In this document: positions 1-10,249 of the stretch, one piece after another
How the letters are laid out: each line of letters begins with the position of its first letter
How positions within the stretch are numbered: position 1 is the stretch's first letter
Assembly: GCA_944472155.2 (NCBI GenBank)
Contig: OX235271.1
Coordinates: 104,979,256 to 105,043,255 of the forward strand
Length of the DNA stretch: 64,000 nt
Reading direction: 5' to 3'
From: Trichobilharzia szidati
Taxonomy: Eukaryota; Platyhelminthes; Trematoda; Strigeidida; Schistosomatidae
Position numbers and translations under genes: made by a program
The notes under the pieces: generated by a model
Databases searched by the model: none
Seen by the model: the letters and a program-made list of their open reading frames with translations, nothing else
What the model was told of the DNA's origin: nothing

Positions 1-189
1 TTTATTGTATTTTCGAAGTCCTAATCAACTGATAGGTATAAGATTCACTGAAACTGTTAAATTCTACTTCATTTATTGGCATTCACTAAGGATATCAAAC
101 TTCCAGGTTCTAATGATAACATAGTTGTGAACGAATTGAAATATGAAACAATTTAGCCACGAGTTTAGCTTTTGTTCTATTTCATACAA

Positions 190-805
190 AACAAACTGCC
201 ATCAAGACTTTGTTTTCAAGGATAACTAGACTATGTTCTAAAGAGCTGATCAGTGGTGAATTAAGGAAAATCCTCAAAATATTAATCGATAATGGATACC
301 CCACTATGTCTCCTACTTCATATTCCAAATGAAAAAACCAAAAATTGGTTGAAACATCTGTGCCAGAGAAGAATGTAATCATTAATTTACCATTGAACGT
401 GACAAAGTGAGTTCACAAAACAATCGCTAGTTGAACGCATGTGTCACTTTACAAAATTAGTAATACCACAAGTAAAACATTCCAGGGGAACAAATCTGGA
501 TGTAAGAACCCCTTATATTTCTTCCAGTCACACTTATTCACTTACCTCTACTTGGAGTAGCATGTATGTTTGAAAAACTGAGATGGTCCATGCACAAAGA
601 ATTTCTGAACACATGCCAAAAAGATTGCCATTAGGTGCAGGAGTAGCTAGCATTGCTATGGGTAGACATATCCATGATACGCGTAATATCATCGATTCCA
701 ACATAGCTTCACAGGTGGTAAATATATAGAATAATAGTAGATTATTACGTTATACAGAAGCAGCAGCAACCAGACGATTAAAGTCTAATATATAATGCAG
801 CAAAA
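190..805 (+). mobile_element. Decayed Penelope-like element (RT C-terminus and GIY-YIG endonuclease)
   Basis: Conceptual translation on the plus strand, with several frame breaks, gives pieces that line up with the better-preserved Penelope ORF at 12641-13843. Near 200-300 is a stretch ending LIDNGYP, matching the RT-to-endonuclease linker (LLRKNGYP in the intact copy). Near 600-780 there is RISEHMPKRLP, then GRHIHDTRNI, then YTEAAATRRLK, matching the ISEHHP / HLV.TEHKVD / TAEAIGI series of the GIY-YIG domain. It differs clearly from the other two Penelope families in the window, so it is probably an older family. It has stops and frameshifts and is not functional. The 5' part lies left of the window or is truncated. 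Confidence 0.7.
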
Positions 806-868
806 TTTTGTGTCCAACTTGCATTGTTTTGGTAATTTTGTTGTTTCTTTTTGTTAGGTTAACAGGTT

Positions 869-1051
869 TGATTTTGTCAGAGAACCATTGAAAACAGGGA
901 GTATTGGACAGCTATTTCATCCTAGTCTGGGATTCATCGGCAGTACGCACCCACACCATGGGTTTTGAGCCCAGGACCTTCCCGTTACAAGGCAAGCTCG
1001 TATACCATTCAGTCACTGGGACCCGATTCAATGGCCAATGAATTCTAACTT
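869..1051 (-). repeat. tRNA-related hammerhead repeat, family 1 (minus copy)
   Basis: Read on the minus strand this holds a tRNA-like box B region (about 958-985), then a degenerate hammerhead segment, then the family tail. It sits head-to-head with a plus copy that starts immediately to its right. The same repeat recurs throughout the window (for example 11035-11735, 21138-21608, 24970-25300, 33538-34235, 43400-43690). No protein is encoded. Confidence 0.75.
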
Positions 1052-1220
1052 ATACTGGAAGGTCCTGGGTTCGGAACCCAGTGAGTGCGTACTGCCGATG
1101 AATCCCAAACTAGGATGAAACAGCAGTTCAGTACTCCCTGGTTTTCAATGGTTCTCTAGCTGATATCAATCCGTCGTCTAGCTTGAAACAAATGCAATCC
1201 CTACAAACTAATTCTTGAAA
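1052..1220 (+). repeat. tRNA-related hammerhead repeat, family 1 (plus copy)
   Basis: Box B-like GGTTCGGAACCC lies near 1068, followed by a hammerhead-like segment at 1089-1134. Stem I is GTACTG pairing with CAGTAC, the core is CCGATGA, a short stem II follows, then GAAA. This is the only family-1 copy here that keeps T at core position 7, but its core position 4 is C. The family 3' tail runs to about 1220. Confidence 0.75.
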
Positions 1221-1636
1221 AAAGTTTCTTTATTTACCATTTTATTATTTTTTCCCATCTTCTTACTATCCTTGAAAACTGCTCATGTTTCTACCGCTTT
1301 TCACTTTCCGTTATATTTATTGCATAGTAATCTTATTTCTTAGTTTAGTCATCACAGTTTTAACATTGTTTCATCCCCCCCCCAACCACCCCACCCCACT
1401 CATACCATTCCTGGCATACCTTAACTGAGTTCTCTGCTACCTTGATTCCTAATCACATCTTATTAGTATTATGCTGAAATGTTTCGCTTTGTCTGGATAG
1501 AATTTACAGTATGATTCTTCGTCTTAATAACGATTTGTACCTTTGTCTGTAATGAGTAATCAGGTCATTAAAATACATCATTTTTGCTCCCATAGATGTT
1601 GTGGTTTAAGTGTGAAAATACTTATTCTGTTTTCCA

Positions 1637-1745
1637 AGTATTGGTTTGTAGGGATTTGATTGATTGGTTACAGAATTTCATCATGAGCTGACATCGGTTG
1701 ATTGTACCGCTGAACTATCTGAAATCATTTGCATTTGATAATTAC
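1637..1745 (-). repeat. Family-1 repeat, 3' tail fragment
   Basis: It contains the sequence typical of the 3' end of family 1 in reverse orientation (TTTCATCATGAGCTGACATC). The tRNA-like head and the hammerhead are missing. Confidence 0.6.
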
Positions 1746-1794
1746 ATCTTAAATTATTGAACTGTACACAAATTTTTCATTAAGTTCATATATG

Positions 1795-1998
1795 GAATTC
1801 CACACTTTTTTTGATTGCACACTAGTCAGTAACTAGTGTAATGTGTCTAGTCCTATCTTCGCTGCAGACTGAATTCTATCAGTCAAGCTTGCAATGTGGC
1901 CACCATGCTAGGTGGCTCGCCATTACGGTGCACTGTGAATTGTTGGTATTAGATGGTTGGAGGTTCCTGCCGATTGCCTCCAACCATCTAATTCCACA
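1795..1998 (-). repeat. tRNA-related hammerhead repeat, family 2, leader and tail fragment
   Basis: It matches the leader of family 2 (minus orientation; contains ACTAGTCAGTAACTAGTGT and a GTGGCCACCATGCTAGGTGG block), followed by the family-2 tail CCGATTGCCTCCAACCATC in both orientations. The tRNA-like part and the hammerhead core are missing, so the copy is rearranged. Confidence 0.6.
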
Positions 1999-2044
1999 CT
2001 TACTTTTGCATTAATGCTGTCACTTAGACAAGAAAGTTTGTTTT

Positions 2045-2235
2045 CAAGTAAGGTTCTGATCTGATATCAGTAAGAGAACTAGGGAGTACTGGATAGCTAT
2101 TTCGTCCTAGTTTGAGATTCTTCAGCAAAACTCATTACCCCACTGGAGATTGAACTTATGGATTTTAAGTTACAGGGTGAGCCCGCTGATCACTCGGCCT
2201 TCACTTCGTGATCTGACCTGAAACCAATCAAATCA
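2045..2235 (-). repeat. Family-1 hammerhead repeat, diverged
   Basis: On the minus strand the order is box B-like region, hammerhead segment with core CTGAAGA, GAAA, then ...CCAGTAC. The 5' strand of stem I has decayed. It lies just left of the Penelope palindrome. Confidence 0.6.
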
Positions 2236-2447
2236 CTGGAAAGTAACACTTGGAAAAAAATTAGATGATTGTATCATAACTTGCTGTATAGCAAGAAGGT
2301 GTATTTCATGACAAAAAAGAAACAAAAAGTTTTTTGAAGACAATTTCGTACGCAAGCTGTGATTTAATTCTGTCAGTTAACATATCATCCTTCAATTTTA
2401 TTTGGCTGCTTTTACTACATTTTATAATGAACAATAACAAATAAATA

Positions 2448-3176
2448 AGAGAAAGATTAAGCGAAGAAATATTTACTTTTCAATTAGATCCTCATCTCTG
2501 GCTCTACTCTAACATATATAGCACTTTTATTACAATACACAACAGTTTACCAAACAAGTGGCGATATGTTTGTTAACAATAATTAAACAGTGTCAAAATG
2601 TCAATGGGTTGATAATTAACGAAGAAAATCAATATAAATTTAAAAGGTAGAAATGGTTAGAATGAATTCATTTTACAAGGATAACACGTAATTAAAGAGG
2701 AAGTGGTCAAAATAAATAAAAATAAAATAATTTGGACGATCATAATTTTTATAGTTTTTAAAGGTTTAGTGGGAGGGAGCGACGGAGTCCTGTTTATGCA
2801 TTCTTGTAACGATGGCCACGATAAGGAAAGGTGGCTGTACAAATTTCTTCTCAACACACAGGTTTGGCTTCTTCAGGTGGATTCCTATTGCTTCAGCTGT
2901 CTGCTGAAGACGAATTCGTAGAGCAAAATTAAGATTAGTCGGAATGTGATAAATAGTTTTAAATACAGTATTAACATCAACTTTGTGCTCAGTATCAACA
3001 AGGTGTGCTAAAATAGAACTACGAATAGATCTTGTTTGTCCCTTGCTTAACCATGCTGGATGATGTTCGGAAATACGACAATGAACCTGCCTAATTGTAC
3101 GCCCAACGTAGCTGGCTCTGCAGCTGCAGTCAAACTGGTAGATACACATAGCACACCTTGTTGATACTGAGCACAA
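2448..3176 (-). mobile_element. Penelope-like element 3' part, left arm of an inverted duplication
   Basis: The minus-strand ORF at 2766-3176 encodes the end of a GIY-YIG endonuclease: SYVGRT, then RISEHHPAWLSKG, then TAEAIGIHLKKPNLC. It is closely related to the C-terminus of the ORF at 12641-13843. The 3' UTR runs down to about 2448. Positions 2448-3013 are repeated inverted at 3150-3708, with 3014-3149 as a single-copy spacer. The RT part is missing. Confidence 0.85.
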
Positions 3177-3708
3177 AGTTGATGTTAATACTGCATTTAA
3201 AACTATTTATCACATTCCGACTAATCTTAATTTTGCTCTACGAATTCGTCTTCAGCAGACAGCTGAAGCAATAGGAATCCACCTGAAGAAGCCAAACCTG
3301 TGTGTTGAGAAGAAATTTGTACAGCCACCTTTCCTTATCGTGGCCATCGTTACAAGAATGCATAAACAGGACTACGTCGCTCCCTCCCCCTAAACCTTTA
3401 AAAACTATAAAAATTATGATCGTCCAAATTATTTTATTTTTATTTATTTTGACCACTTCCTCTTTAATTACGTGTTATCCTTGTAAAATGAATTCATTCT
3501 AACCATTTCTACCTTTTAAATTTATATTGATTTTCTTCGTTAATTATCAACCCATTGACATTTTGACACTGTTTAATTATTGTTAACAAACATATCGCCA
3601 CTTGTTTGGTAAACTGTTGTGTATTGTAATAAAAGTGCTATATATGTTAGAGTAGAGCCAGAGATGAGGATCTAATTGAAAAGTAAATATTTCTTTGCTC
3701 AATCTTTC
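3150..3708 (+). mobile_element. Penelope-like element 3' part, right arm of an inverted duplication
   Basis: This is a near-identical inverted copy of 2448-3013, starting inside the endonuclease coding region and running through the 3' UTR. It lies about 130 bp downstream of the splice donor of the guanylate cyclase exon, so the whole palindrome sits in an intron of that gene. Confidence 0.85.
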
Positions 3709-3841
3709 TGTTTTCCAAATATCTAAATGGGGACTTTTTTCTATATTGAAATAAATAATAACTGATTATTGAGCTTCATTCGTCAAAGTTCAATATTTAA
3801 TAATGCATTTTGAAAAGAAACTTTCAGATTCAGTAACTTAC

Positions 3842-4642
3842 ACGCTGAAAATTTGGTTTCACAAGTGGCAATAATATCATAAAATTGTCTTGAAATTTAG
3901 TATGATTTAAATTCGGTTGAAATTTCAGCAATCTTTCACCGACACTACGTAGAATTAAATTTTTATCAATTACTAAATGAAATGGTATCAATCCAAAAAA
4001 TACAGTATTTGACACATTTGAAAATGTATTCATCATTATTGCCAATCCAGTCTTTGTTGTGCATATCGTATTCTCTTCAAAACTTTCACCAACGCATAAC
4101 TCCAGTGTGAATATCGACCGATAAATTGATCCTTCTGATAATTGTGGTGAAATTTTAACAATTAAATGTAACTGATAAAAGTGTTTTGCAACTTCAACTA
4201 ATAAACCTTTAGCATAATGATTATAACCTGGTCGTTTTGTACAATATTCTAATTCTATGCATTTTGGTGTACTGGATAGCACTACAAATATTGGCGTTTT
4301 AATATGATGATAACTATAACGTAAGTATTCATGATGATCATTCATATTTGATAGAAAATCTTTAAATGTTTTACCAAGTATAGTGAGAAGTTTACCATAA
4401 CCATTTTTCACTAGAAATTGTATAGTATAACGTCCAACTTCATAAAGTAGTAGATCTTTATCTGTGTATACTGAATCACCTAATAGTATTAATAATGATG
4501 TTAACATGTTATTAGGATATAATTTGTGACTACGTATATCTGATTTCCCACCGTTAATCTTTTTACATAACCATATCCATGTATTTTCACCATATTGTTC
4601 TATTATGTAGAGTTTAGCTATTTCTATAAGTATGCCATACAT
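3842..4642 (-). CDS. GUCY1B: Soluble guanylate cyclase beta-type subunit, N-terminal exon (H-NOX domain)
   Basis: 267 codons from ATG at 4642 to a strong splice donor (GTAAGT, rc of 3836-3841), ending in phase 0. The start MYG is the usual start of soluble guanylate cyclase beta subunits. Residues 1-165 form the haem-NO binding domain. His104 in DHHEYL aligns with the proximal haem ligand His105 of the mammalian beta1 chain. Residues 133-137 (YCTKR) occupy the YxSxR haem-propionate motif, with Thr in place of Ser. From about residue 232, IPFHLVIDKNL is the start of the H-NOX-associated (PAS-like) domain. The enzyme would make cGMP from GTP in response to nitric oxide, as a dimer in the cytosol. 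The coiled coil and cyclase domain must be on exons left of the window. An upstream in-frame hydrophobic stretch is more likely 5' UTR than a signal peptide. Family assignment is strong; beta1 versus beta2-like is open. Confidence 0.88.
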
Positions 4643-4956
4643 GACTAATACATATAAAAACTTAAAAACAAGCACTAGCACTATCAGAAAACAAAAAAAT
4701 TGAGGAAAATGAACTGTCAGGTAGGAATTTTCTAATATTACTTTCAGGTGTTTTTTTATTGGTTCATCTTGTAGGTAACCTTTGCATAGTCAAGATGAAA
4801 TTACATGTCATCAAACAAATCTGATTTGTTTAAATCATAATCGAAGTATGATGGTGAAGTAGTGACAGTGAGAAATGCTGAAAATTTTGGACTTTGTTCA
4901 AAGCAATATGACAATAAACTATATTATCTTTTGAACAAAGCAACAACTACAGTTTT

Positions 4957-5008
4957 AGCAGAATAAAATGGTACCATCTTTTATTTCGTCGCCTTCTCGC
5001 CAGCTGCT
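4957..5008 (-). ncRNA. Hammerhead-like ribozyme at the 3' end of a Penelope element, decayed core
   Basis: Minus strand: AGCAG (stem I, at 5004-5008), core CTGGCGA (4997-5003; consensus CTGATGA, two changes), stem II region 4988-4996, GAAA (4984-4987), stem III ATAAAA pairing with TTTTAT (4963-4968), predicted cleavage nucleotide T (4962), then CTGCT (4957-4961) pairing back with AGCAG. The core changes make activity unlikely. The same layout in the copy at 10141-10196 supports a real ancestral motif. Confidence 0.6.
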
Positions 5009-5010
5009 TA

Positions 5011-5038
5011 CATATATATATATATATATATATATATG
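5011..5038. repeat. (TA)n microsatellite
   Basis: About 13 TA dinucleotide units beside the 3' end of the Penelope element. Confidence 0.9.
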
Positions 5039-5699
5039 CAACATTAAACACAATTCCGAACAATAATAATCATACACAATGAAAACTTTTCAGCATCTCG
5101 CATTCGGATGAAAAATATCCAGTTACCAGGGCAAAGAAAGACTGATAACTGCTTCTTTCTGAACGCATAAGTCAGGTTTCAGGCGCTTGATGGAAATGGC
5201 TTCAGCAAACTTAAGGAGAATTGAGCTCTTTTGCTTATTGATAATTTTGAACGACTTTTCGACGTCCACCTCATGACTCGTGTGGAAGAGATGCCTGGCG
5301 ATGGCACTGTTTAAAGCATTTGTTCCCTTTAGACGTAAGCTTTTTGGTACATGTTCAGAAAATCGTAGATATGCTCTTCTTTCTGTTCTTCCAATGTAAC
5401 TGCTCCCGAAGATACATGTAAATTTGTATATACAGTTGGAGTTAACATGAGAAGGATATCTATCGATTTTTGATTGCACCAGAGAGCAAGTTGTTCGAAA
5501 GACGGGAACGAGCTTAGCTGCAGGATAGGCTATGGCTAGTGATGTACTTACCCTTCTGTTGATCATCGCTGCAATGTTTTCTCCTTTATAATCACTAACG
5601 TAATACGGTGTTAAGCTTTCCTTCTCGTTTTGTTGGGAACGAAAGCACTGAATTATCTAACGAATCGTCTTGTACACAAATTAGCCCCTCATTAGTAAA

Positions 5700-6140
5700 T
5701 TACTAATACTGGATGAAATTTGTCAATAACAGGCTTAATGTAGCCACTAGGTCAAGTGACATAACAATCCGATACACATCGTTTTATGTCTAATATTAAC
5801 AGTAAGTGAACTGATGATTCAGCTAAATCTATCTCATCTATTTAGTGTTAGCAGTGATTAACTTTTATTGGGAGGAATGCCTTCAAGATTGTAGATATGT
5901 ATTGATCGCAGACCGGCTAATTTATCCTGTTGAAATTCTTCTCTTCTGAAAATGTCACAAGGAAAATAGACCCTTTTAAACTCTGATAAGTGATGGGAGG
6001 TTTAAATTGTAGGTTTGTAATATCATAGTGATTCATTTCTTGATTGTGACGACAAACTCTAAAACTATTTTCATTCATCACTCTCATTTACAATTGATTA
6101 GTCGGTTAGACAAGGTATAATATTTCCTTCACTTACTACC
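5700..6140. other. No gene seen
   Basis: AT-rich DNA with no convincing ORF and no recognised repeat. Confidence 0.5.
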
Positions 6141-6147
6141 CGTATTG

Positions 6148-6380
6148 TAGTGCGTTGGTGGTACGGCGGTAGAATGCTTGCCAACCACGCCTCATGTGGT
6201 CCGGGGTTCGATTCCCGGCAGACGCACTGCTTTACCTCGCTAAGCCAGTAATAAGACTGGTAAAGAGGAAAGGTTGGGCATTAGGCTAGCAACTTCACCC
6301 CGTAATATTAAACACCGCCTCTAGCTTGAAGTCCTATGTTCCACTGGGAAAGTAAAGGAATAATAAAAAATAATAAACTA
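6148..6380 (+). repeat. tRNA-derived SINE, family 3
   Basis: The tRNA-like head has an A-box-like GTGGTACGGCGGTAGAATGC and a box B GGTTCGATTCC. The body contains TAAGCCAGTAATAAG, and the 3' tail is TCCTATGTTCCACTGGGAA, then GGAATAA. No hammerhead core is present. The tail resembles the 3' end of the RTE elements in this window. Confidence 0.8.
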
Positions 6381-6654
6381 CCCGTATTGTAAAAAGCTTC
6401 AGAGGATTTCGCCTAACAGTTGATGTAATTGGATATAAACCCCTTCTTTCTACCCTGGGCATAGTTCCAAGCTCAATTTTTATCATTATTTGGTTATTAA
6501 TACTTTGTTTTGCAGTTTACTATGACATTATTAGCATCGTTTTCTTGAATAACTGTTTGTTCACTCCTTACATAGTATATTTTTATGCTTGTTTCTGTGC
6601 AAGCGATTTTTCCTTAACGTTTTTTCGTGTTATGCAACCTTTAGGCTTCACCCC

Positions 6655-6730
6655 ATCAGTTACAGTTTGGTTACAGGATTTCATCATGAGCTGACATTGG
6701 TTAGAGAACCATTGGAAAACCTGGGAGTTA
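6655..6730 (-). repeat. Family-1 repeat, 3' tail fragment
   Basis: It carries the family-1 tail (TTTCATCATGAGCTGACATT) and GAGAACCATTGGAAAACC in reverse orientation only. Confidence 0.55.
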
Positions 6731-6739
6731 CAGTTTGAT

Positions 6740-8090
6740 AAGTCTTCACTGTTTTGAAATATTCTGATAATGTAAACAATATTTCAAACTAATTTCTTTT
6801 CATTTTCTACAATATTCAACAGATTGAATGTACACACACACACACAATAATTGTATACATATATTTACGACTGTGACTCTAACTGAATGAAGTCGCCAAA
6901 AATTCTCTTCACTGAACTGTTTGCTCTTATTTCCTAAGTGCATATTTATCACTGGGACTAAAGACCGTCAGCCTACTTGGTTGACTAAAGGGAAGTCGGG
7001 ATCTAATTAACAGTTCGTTATCTGGGATCAGCAACTGAAGTATCGGTCGAACCATTTGATGGCGGCTGGCATTCACTTACTCTACGGCAAACTAAGTTAT
7101 ATTTCAACCTCAGTCAGTGTTTCTATATAGATAATTCACTCTGTCAACCGAAATATTATACAACACTGATATCGCCCAAAATTATCACTATTTATTAAAA
7201 CAATAATACGTTTTACAGGTGAAATGAATTTAAGTCACTGAAAGTTATTGGCTACTGTATATTTAACTGGATTGCAAATTTTGCATCAAATCAAAAATAT
7301 AAGTAGAATAGCATGAAAGTGATTGTCTGCAAAACTAATAAGCCATATCTCAGATCGATAGTATTAATTAGCGTCGTATGTGAACAGTGGAAGGTGAACA
7401 CTGATGAAAAATCTCATCAACTTGTGGGACAGTCAGAGCATGTATCGTGAGTTTCTTATTTTTCTATCTATTGAAACTAAAGAGGAAATAAAAGAACCGT
7501 AGCTTGCTCAAAGAAATCCTTGAATTCAACTGAGTGTCAGTCGTGTCTCCTTCAAAGATCAGTTTGTTTATCTTCGCTGATTCAGGAGCATCATTGAACA
7601 ACAGTATGTATTATATTCTATCTTCACTAGCCTCGGAAGTGTTAACAACAGCCTGGCCACCATATTTAGGTGGGTCAGGCTAAGGAGGCAGCAAATCGTG
7701 TAGCCTAAGTGGAAATGTAGGGCTAGTTCTAGTTGAGGCCGACGGGGAAAACAATCTCGAATTAGCGTAATTAAATGGCCTCTTAGACACTCAGTAATTT
7801 TTTAAAATTGTGATTAGACTAACTTGGTCAATATTATATATAAATGACCTATATTGCACTTGATAAGTGAGATAAATTTAGGTCAATAAACCTAGGGAAA
7901 TGGAGCTAAACAGAGGAGTCAAATAACAATAATAGTTTCCCTAGTATGCTGATTAACTTGCCTTAGTTAACACTCTTTCATCGAGAAATAAATTCGCTGG
8001 TCGCAATATAAGACAGGTCAGTCACCACTTATAAAACAACTTTGACAGTGTAAGAGGGAAGACAGAAATAAAACGTGAATATTTTTTTCA
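6740..8090. other. No gene seen
   Basis: There is a short (CA)n run near 6833, and a GGCCACCATATTTAGGTGGG block near 7653 that faintly recalls the family-2 leader. No coding evidence. Confidence 0.5.
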
Positions 8091-8091
8091 A

Positions 8092-8195
8092 GTATAGGTT
8101 TTATAGGGATTGTGTTTGATTGGTTGGAAGGTTTCATCATGAGCTGACATCGATTAGAGAACCATTGGAAAACCTTGGAGTACTGGATAGCATCA
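8092..8195 (-). repeat. Family-1 repeat, 3' tail fragment
   Basis: It holds the family-1 tail in reverse orientation (AGGTTTTATAGGGATT, then TTTCATCATGAGCTGACATC). Confidence 0.55.
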
Positions 8196-8317
8196 CATAT
8201 TGTGATGCACCTTCAGGAAGCAAATTTTCTTTATGGTAAACAAAGCACATCATTACGATTAACATTGTTTTTTAAAATTCAATTTGTAAATTAGACTTAT
8301 CAATGCAAATATTCTAC

Positions 8318-8400
8318 TGTGGTGTATGCTACTGACAAAGATTTGTGAGTAGTGTACTGTGAGTGATGTCTTCTGCATGAATCTTGAATAAAGGAGCGAT
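8318..8400 (+). repeat. 5' fragment of the small LTR family
   Basis: TGTGGTGTATGCTACTGACA resembles the first bases of the solo LTRs at 40490 and 44543. The rest has decayed. Confidence 0.4.
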
Positions 8401-8712
8401 AGATGATTTGTAAAGAGAAAAATTAGGACCATTCATTCATCCATTCATTGTATACGATACAACGATGACAAAAGAAACAAATTCTAATAATGTTTGCAGG
8501 TTGAAATTTCAATGTATGTTTCGTTTTTGTACTTTACTAAATGAAAAATTCTGTTATAAAACACCACTGTGACCTGCCAATTCACTACTAATACCTTTCA
8601 CCAAATCAAATAATAAAAGAAAGAAAGAAGATAAGAGTTTGAACTGGCTGGATTAAATTTCCTTTGGAAACCAAATTATTCAGATGACAATTTTTAGTTT
8701 ATTTGGTACTAT

Positions 8713-8968
8713 TGTAGCATGTACTACTGATAAGATGTTTCAGTAGTATATTAAGAGACGTTCATTGGCATAAAAATATAGAACAGCGGAGTGATAGATT
8801 TGACGTCAAAGAAAGCAGATGATTCAGCGTTGCGGAGAAACACGGAAGACATGAAAACGAAGACAAAGAAACACAATACGAAGGATAGAAGCAGCACAAA
8901 ACGGAGTACAGGATTTCGCTATATCGGGATACCAAGTTCCAAATAAACATTCCGTCACCAAATCTGCC
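8713..8968 (+). repeat. LTR retrotransposon LTR, 3' end truncated at a Penelope junction
   Basis: It starts TGTAGCATGTACTACTGATA, contains AGCGGAGTGATAGATTTGA and ends after AAATAAACATTCCGTCACC. It matches the solo LTR at 40490-40796 but lacks the terminal ...TTACA. The Penelope coding sequence begins within a few bases of the break. Confidence 0.65.
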
Positions 8969-8971
8969 ATC

Positions 8972-10196
8972 CAACGCCTAGATGATGGTAGTCTCCAGAG
9001 GTCAACTTACAGAAAGCCTACATGGAATAGGCAATACCTACATTTTAATAGATTTTATCCAAATAGCTTTAAACGAGCACTAGTCTAGACTCTGTACTAT
9101 AGAGCTAGGATAATTTGCTCTAAAGAGAAATTAGAGGAAGAATTTATGATTCTGGAAAAGATGTTTAAAACAACGGTTAACCCTAGAGATTCATTAACAA
9201 ATATGGAAGATGTGAAGGCTAAAACATCAAATGAATCACAGTGGGAAAAAAGCCTGTCTTCATTCAACTCTCCTTTAAAGGTGAAAATATTGCAGCAATA
9301 GTCAGCAGAAGACTGAGGATGTCACTGACCAGAGCCTATCCTGCAATAATGTTGGCTGCCGTCTATTGGACAACATGCTCTTTGGTGCAGTCAAAAGTCT
9401 ACAGATACCCTTCTCATGTTAACTCCAACTGTGTATACAAATTTGCGTGTATCTGCGGGAGCAGTTACACTGAGAGAACAGAAGGAAGATCACACCTCTG
9501 ATTTTCTGAACATGCAACGAAAAGCATACATCTCGAGGAAACAAACGCTTACAATAGTGCCATTACCAGGCATCTCCTTGATATGGGTCATGAGGTGGAA
9601 ATGACAAAATCCTTTAAAATTATCAATGGACAAAATATCTCAATTCTCCTCAAGTTTGCCGAAGCAATCTCTATCAAACGCCTGAAACCCGATTTATGTG
9701 TGTGTTCACAAAGAGGCAGTTATCATCAGTGTTTACTTGCCCTGCTACCTGGTAACTGGACGTCTTTATTCTCTCTCTCTCTTTCATTTGATTATGTAGT
9801 CTCTGGCTTTAACCTCACCCCCCCCACCTTTGATATAGTGTAATTTTCCTTGTCTCTTGTTTCTATGATTTGAGTTGAACTCAGTACATTGTTACCTAAT
9901 TAACTAGTCATTCATCATCGTACACACCTGTCATCTTTATTACGTAACTCCTTTACCATTGTATGCATACATTTACTCTGTGTAAACTTGAACTGCCTGT
10001 GTAAAAACTACATAAGCGTAATTTTCTGAGCACTGTTGATTAATTCCGGAACCTCCTGTCAACTGACATCATGTGAAATTTGCAAGTATGTTAAAACTGT
10101 CTCTGTATATGAACTTAATAATAATTTATTTAGTCTGTAAGCAGCTGATGAGAAGCCAACGAAATAAACAATGTTATTATTATAATATTATTCTGC
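8972..10196 (+). mobile_element. Penelope-like element, second family (RT C-terminal part, GIY-YIG, 3' UTR)
   Basis: Coding similarity starts at LDDGSLQRSTYRKPT (cf. KDDGTLRRSVYRKPT in the ORF at 12641-13843), just after the YMDD part of RT, so the element is 5' truncated. It continues through KEKLEEEFMILEK and KGENIAAIVSRRLRMSL to a GIY-YIG domain (NSNCVYKFACICGSSY, then EISIKRLKPDLC with one change). There is a stop at about 9500 and a frame shift. Positions 9850-10196 are the 3' UTR, ending in a hammerhead-like motif. It is the same family as 4957-5665. Confidence 0.85.
10141..10196 (+). ncRNA. Hammerhead-like ribozyme at the 3' end of a Penelope element
   Basis: GCAG (10141-10144) is stem I. 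The core CTGATGA (10145-10151) is perfect. The stem II region 10152-10160 is poorly paired (only the closing G-C is clear). GAAA follows at 10161-10164. Stem III is ATAA with TTAT (10188-10191) across a long AT-rich loop, T10192 is the predicted cleavage nucleotide, and CTGC (10193-10196) closes stem I. Hammerheads are known from Penelope-like elements. The weak stem II leaves activity in doubt. Confidence 0.6.
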
Positions 10197-10249
10197 ACAA
10201 GCCACTGTTGTTCTTGCTTTATTAAAGTCACCTAATCTCTTGTTTTCTG

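Larger units (their letters stand above)
4957..5665 (-). mobile_element. Penelope-like element, second family, 3' part with GIY-YIG endonuclease
   Basis: The minus ORF at 5123-5566 (147 codons) carries SNCIYKFTC, then SYIGRTERR, then FSEHVPKSL, HEVDVEKSFKI and AISIKRLKPDLCVQK: a Penelope GIY-YIG domain with its Cys-containing insert. Coding similarity extends upstream to about 5660, where the element is 5' truncated and lacks RT. It is the same family as 8972-10196. The 3' end carries a hammerhead-like fold (4957-5008), followed by a TA dinucleotide run on the upstream side of that fold. Confidence 0.85.

Noticed and set aside
2657..3502. Small ORFs at 2657-2921 and 3238-3502 as genes
   Set aside because: They are shadows in the arms of the Penelope palindrome.
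6148..6230. tRNA gene (A- and B-box-like sequences, also at 28495, 37005, 39345 and others)
   Set aside because: No cloverleaf with paired acceptor arms could be drawn, and the sequences are the heads of dispersed SINE-like repeats with shared tails.
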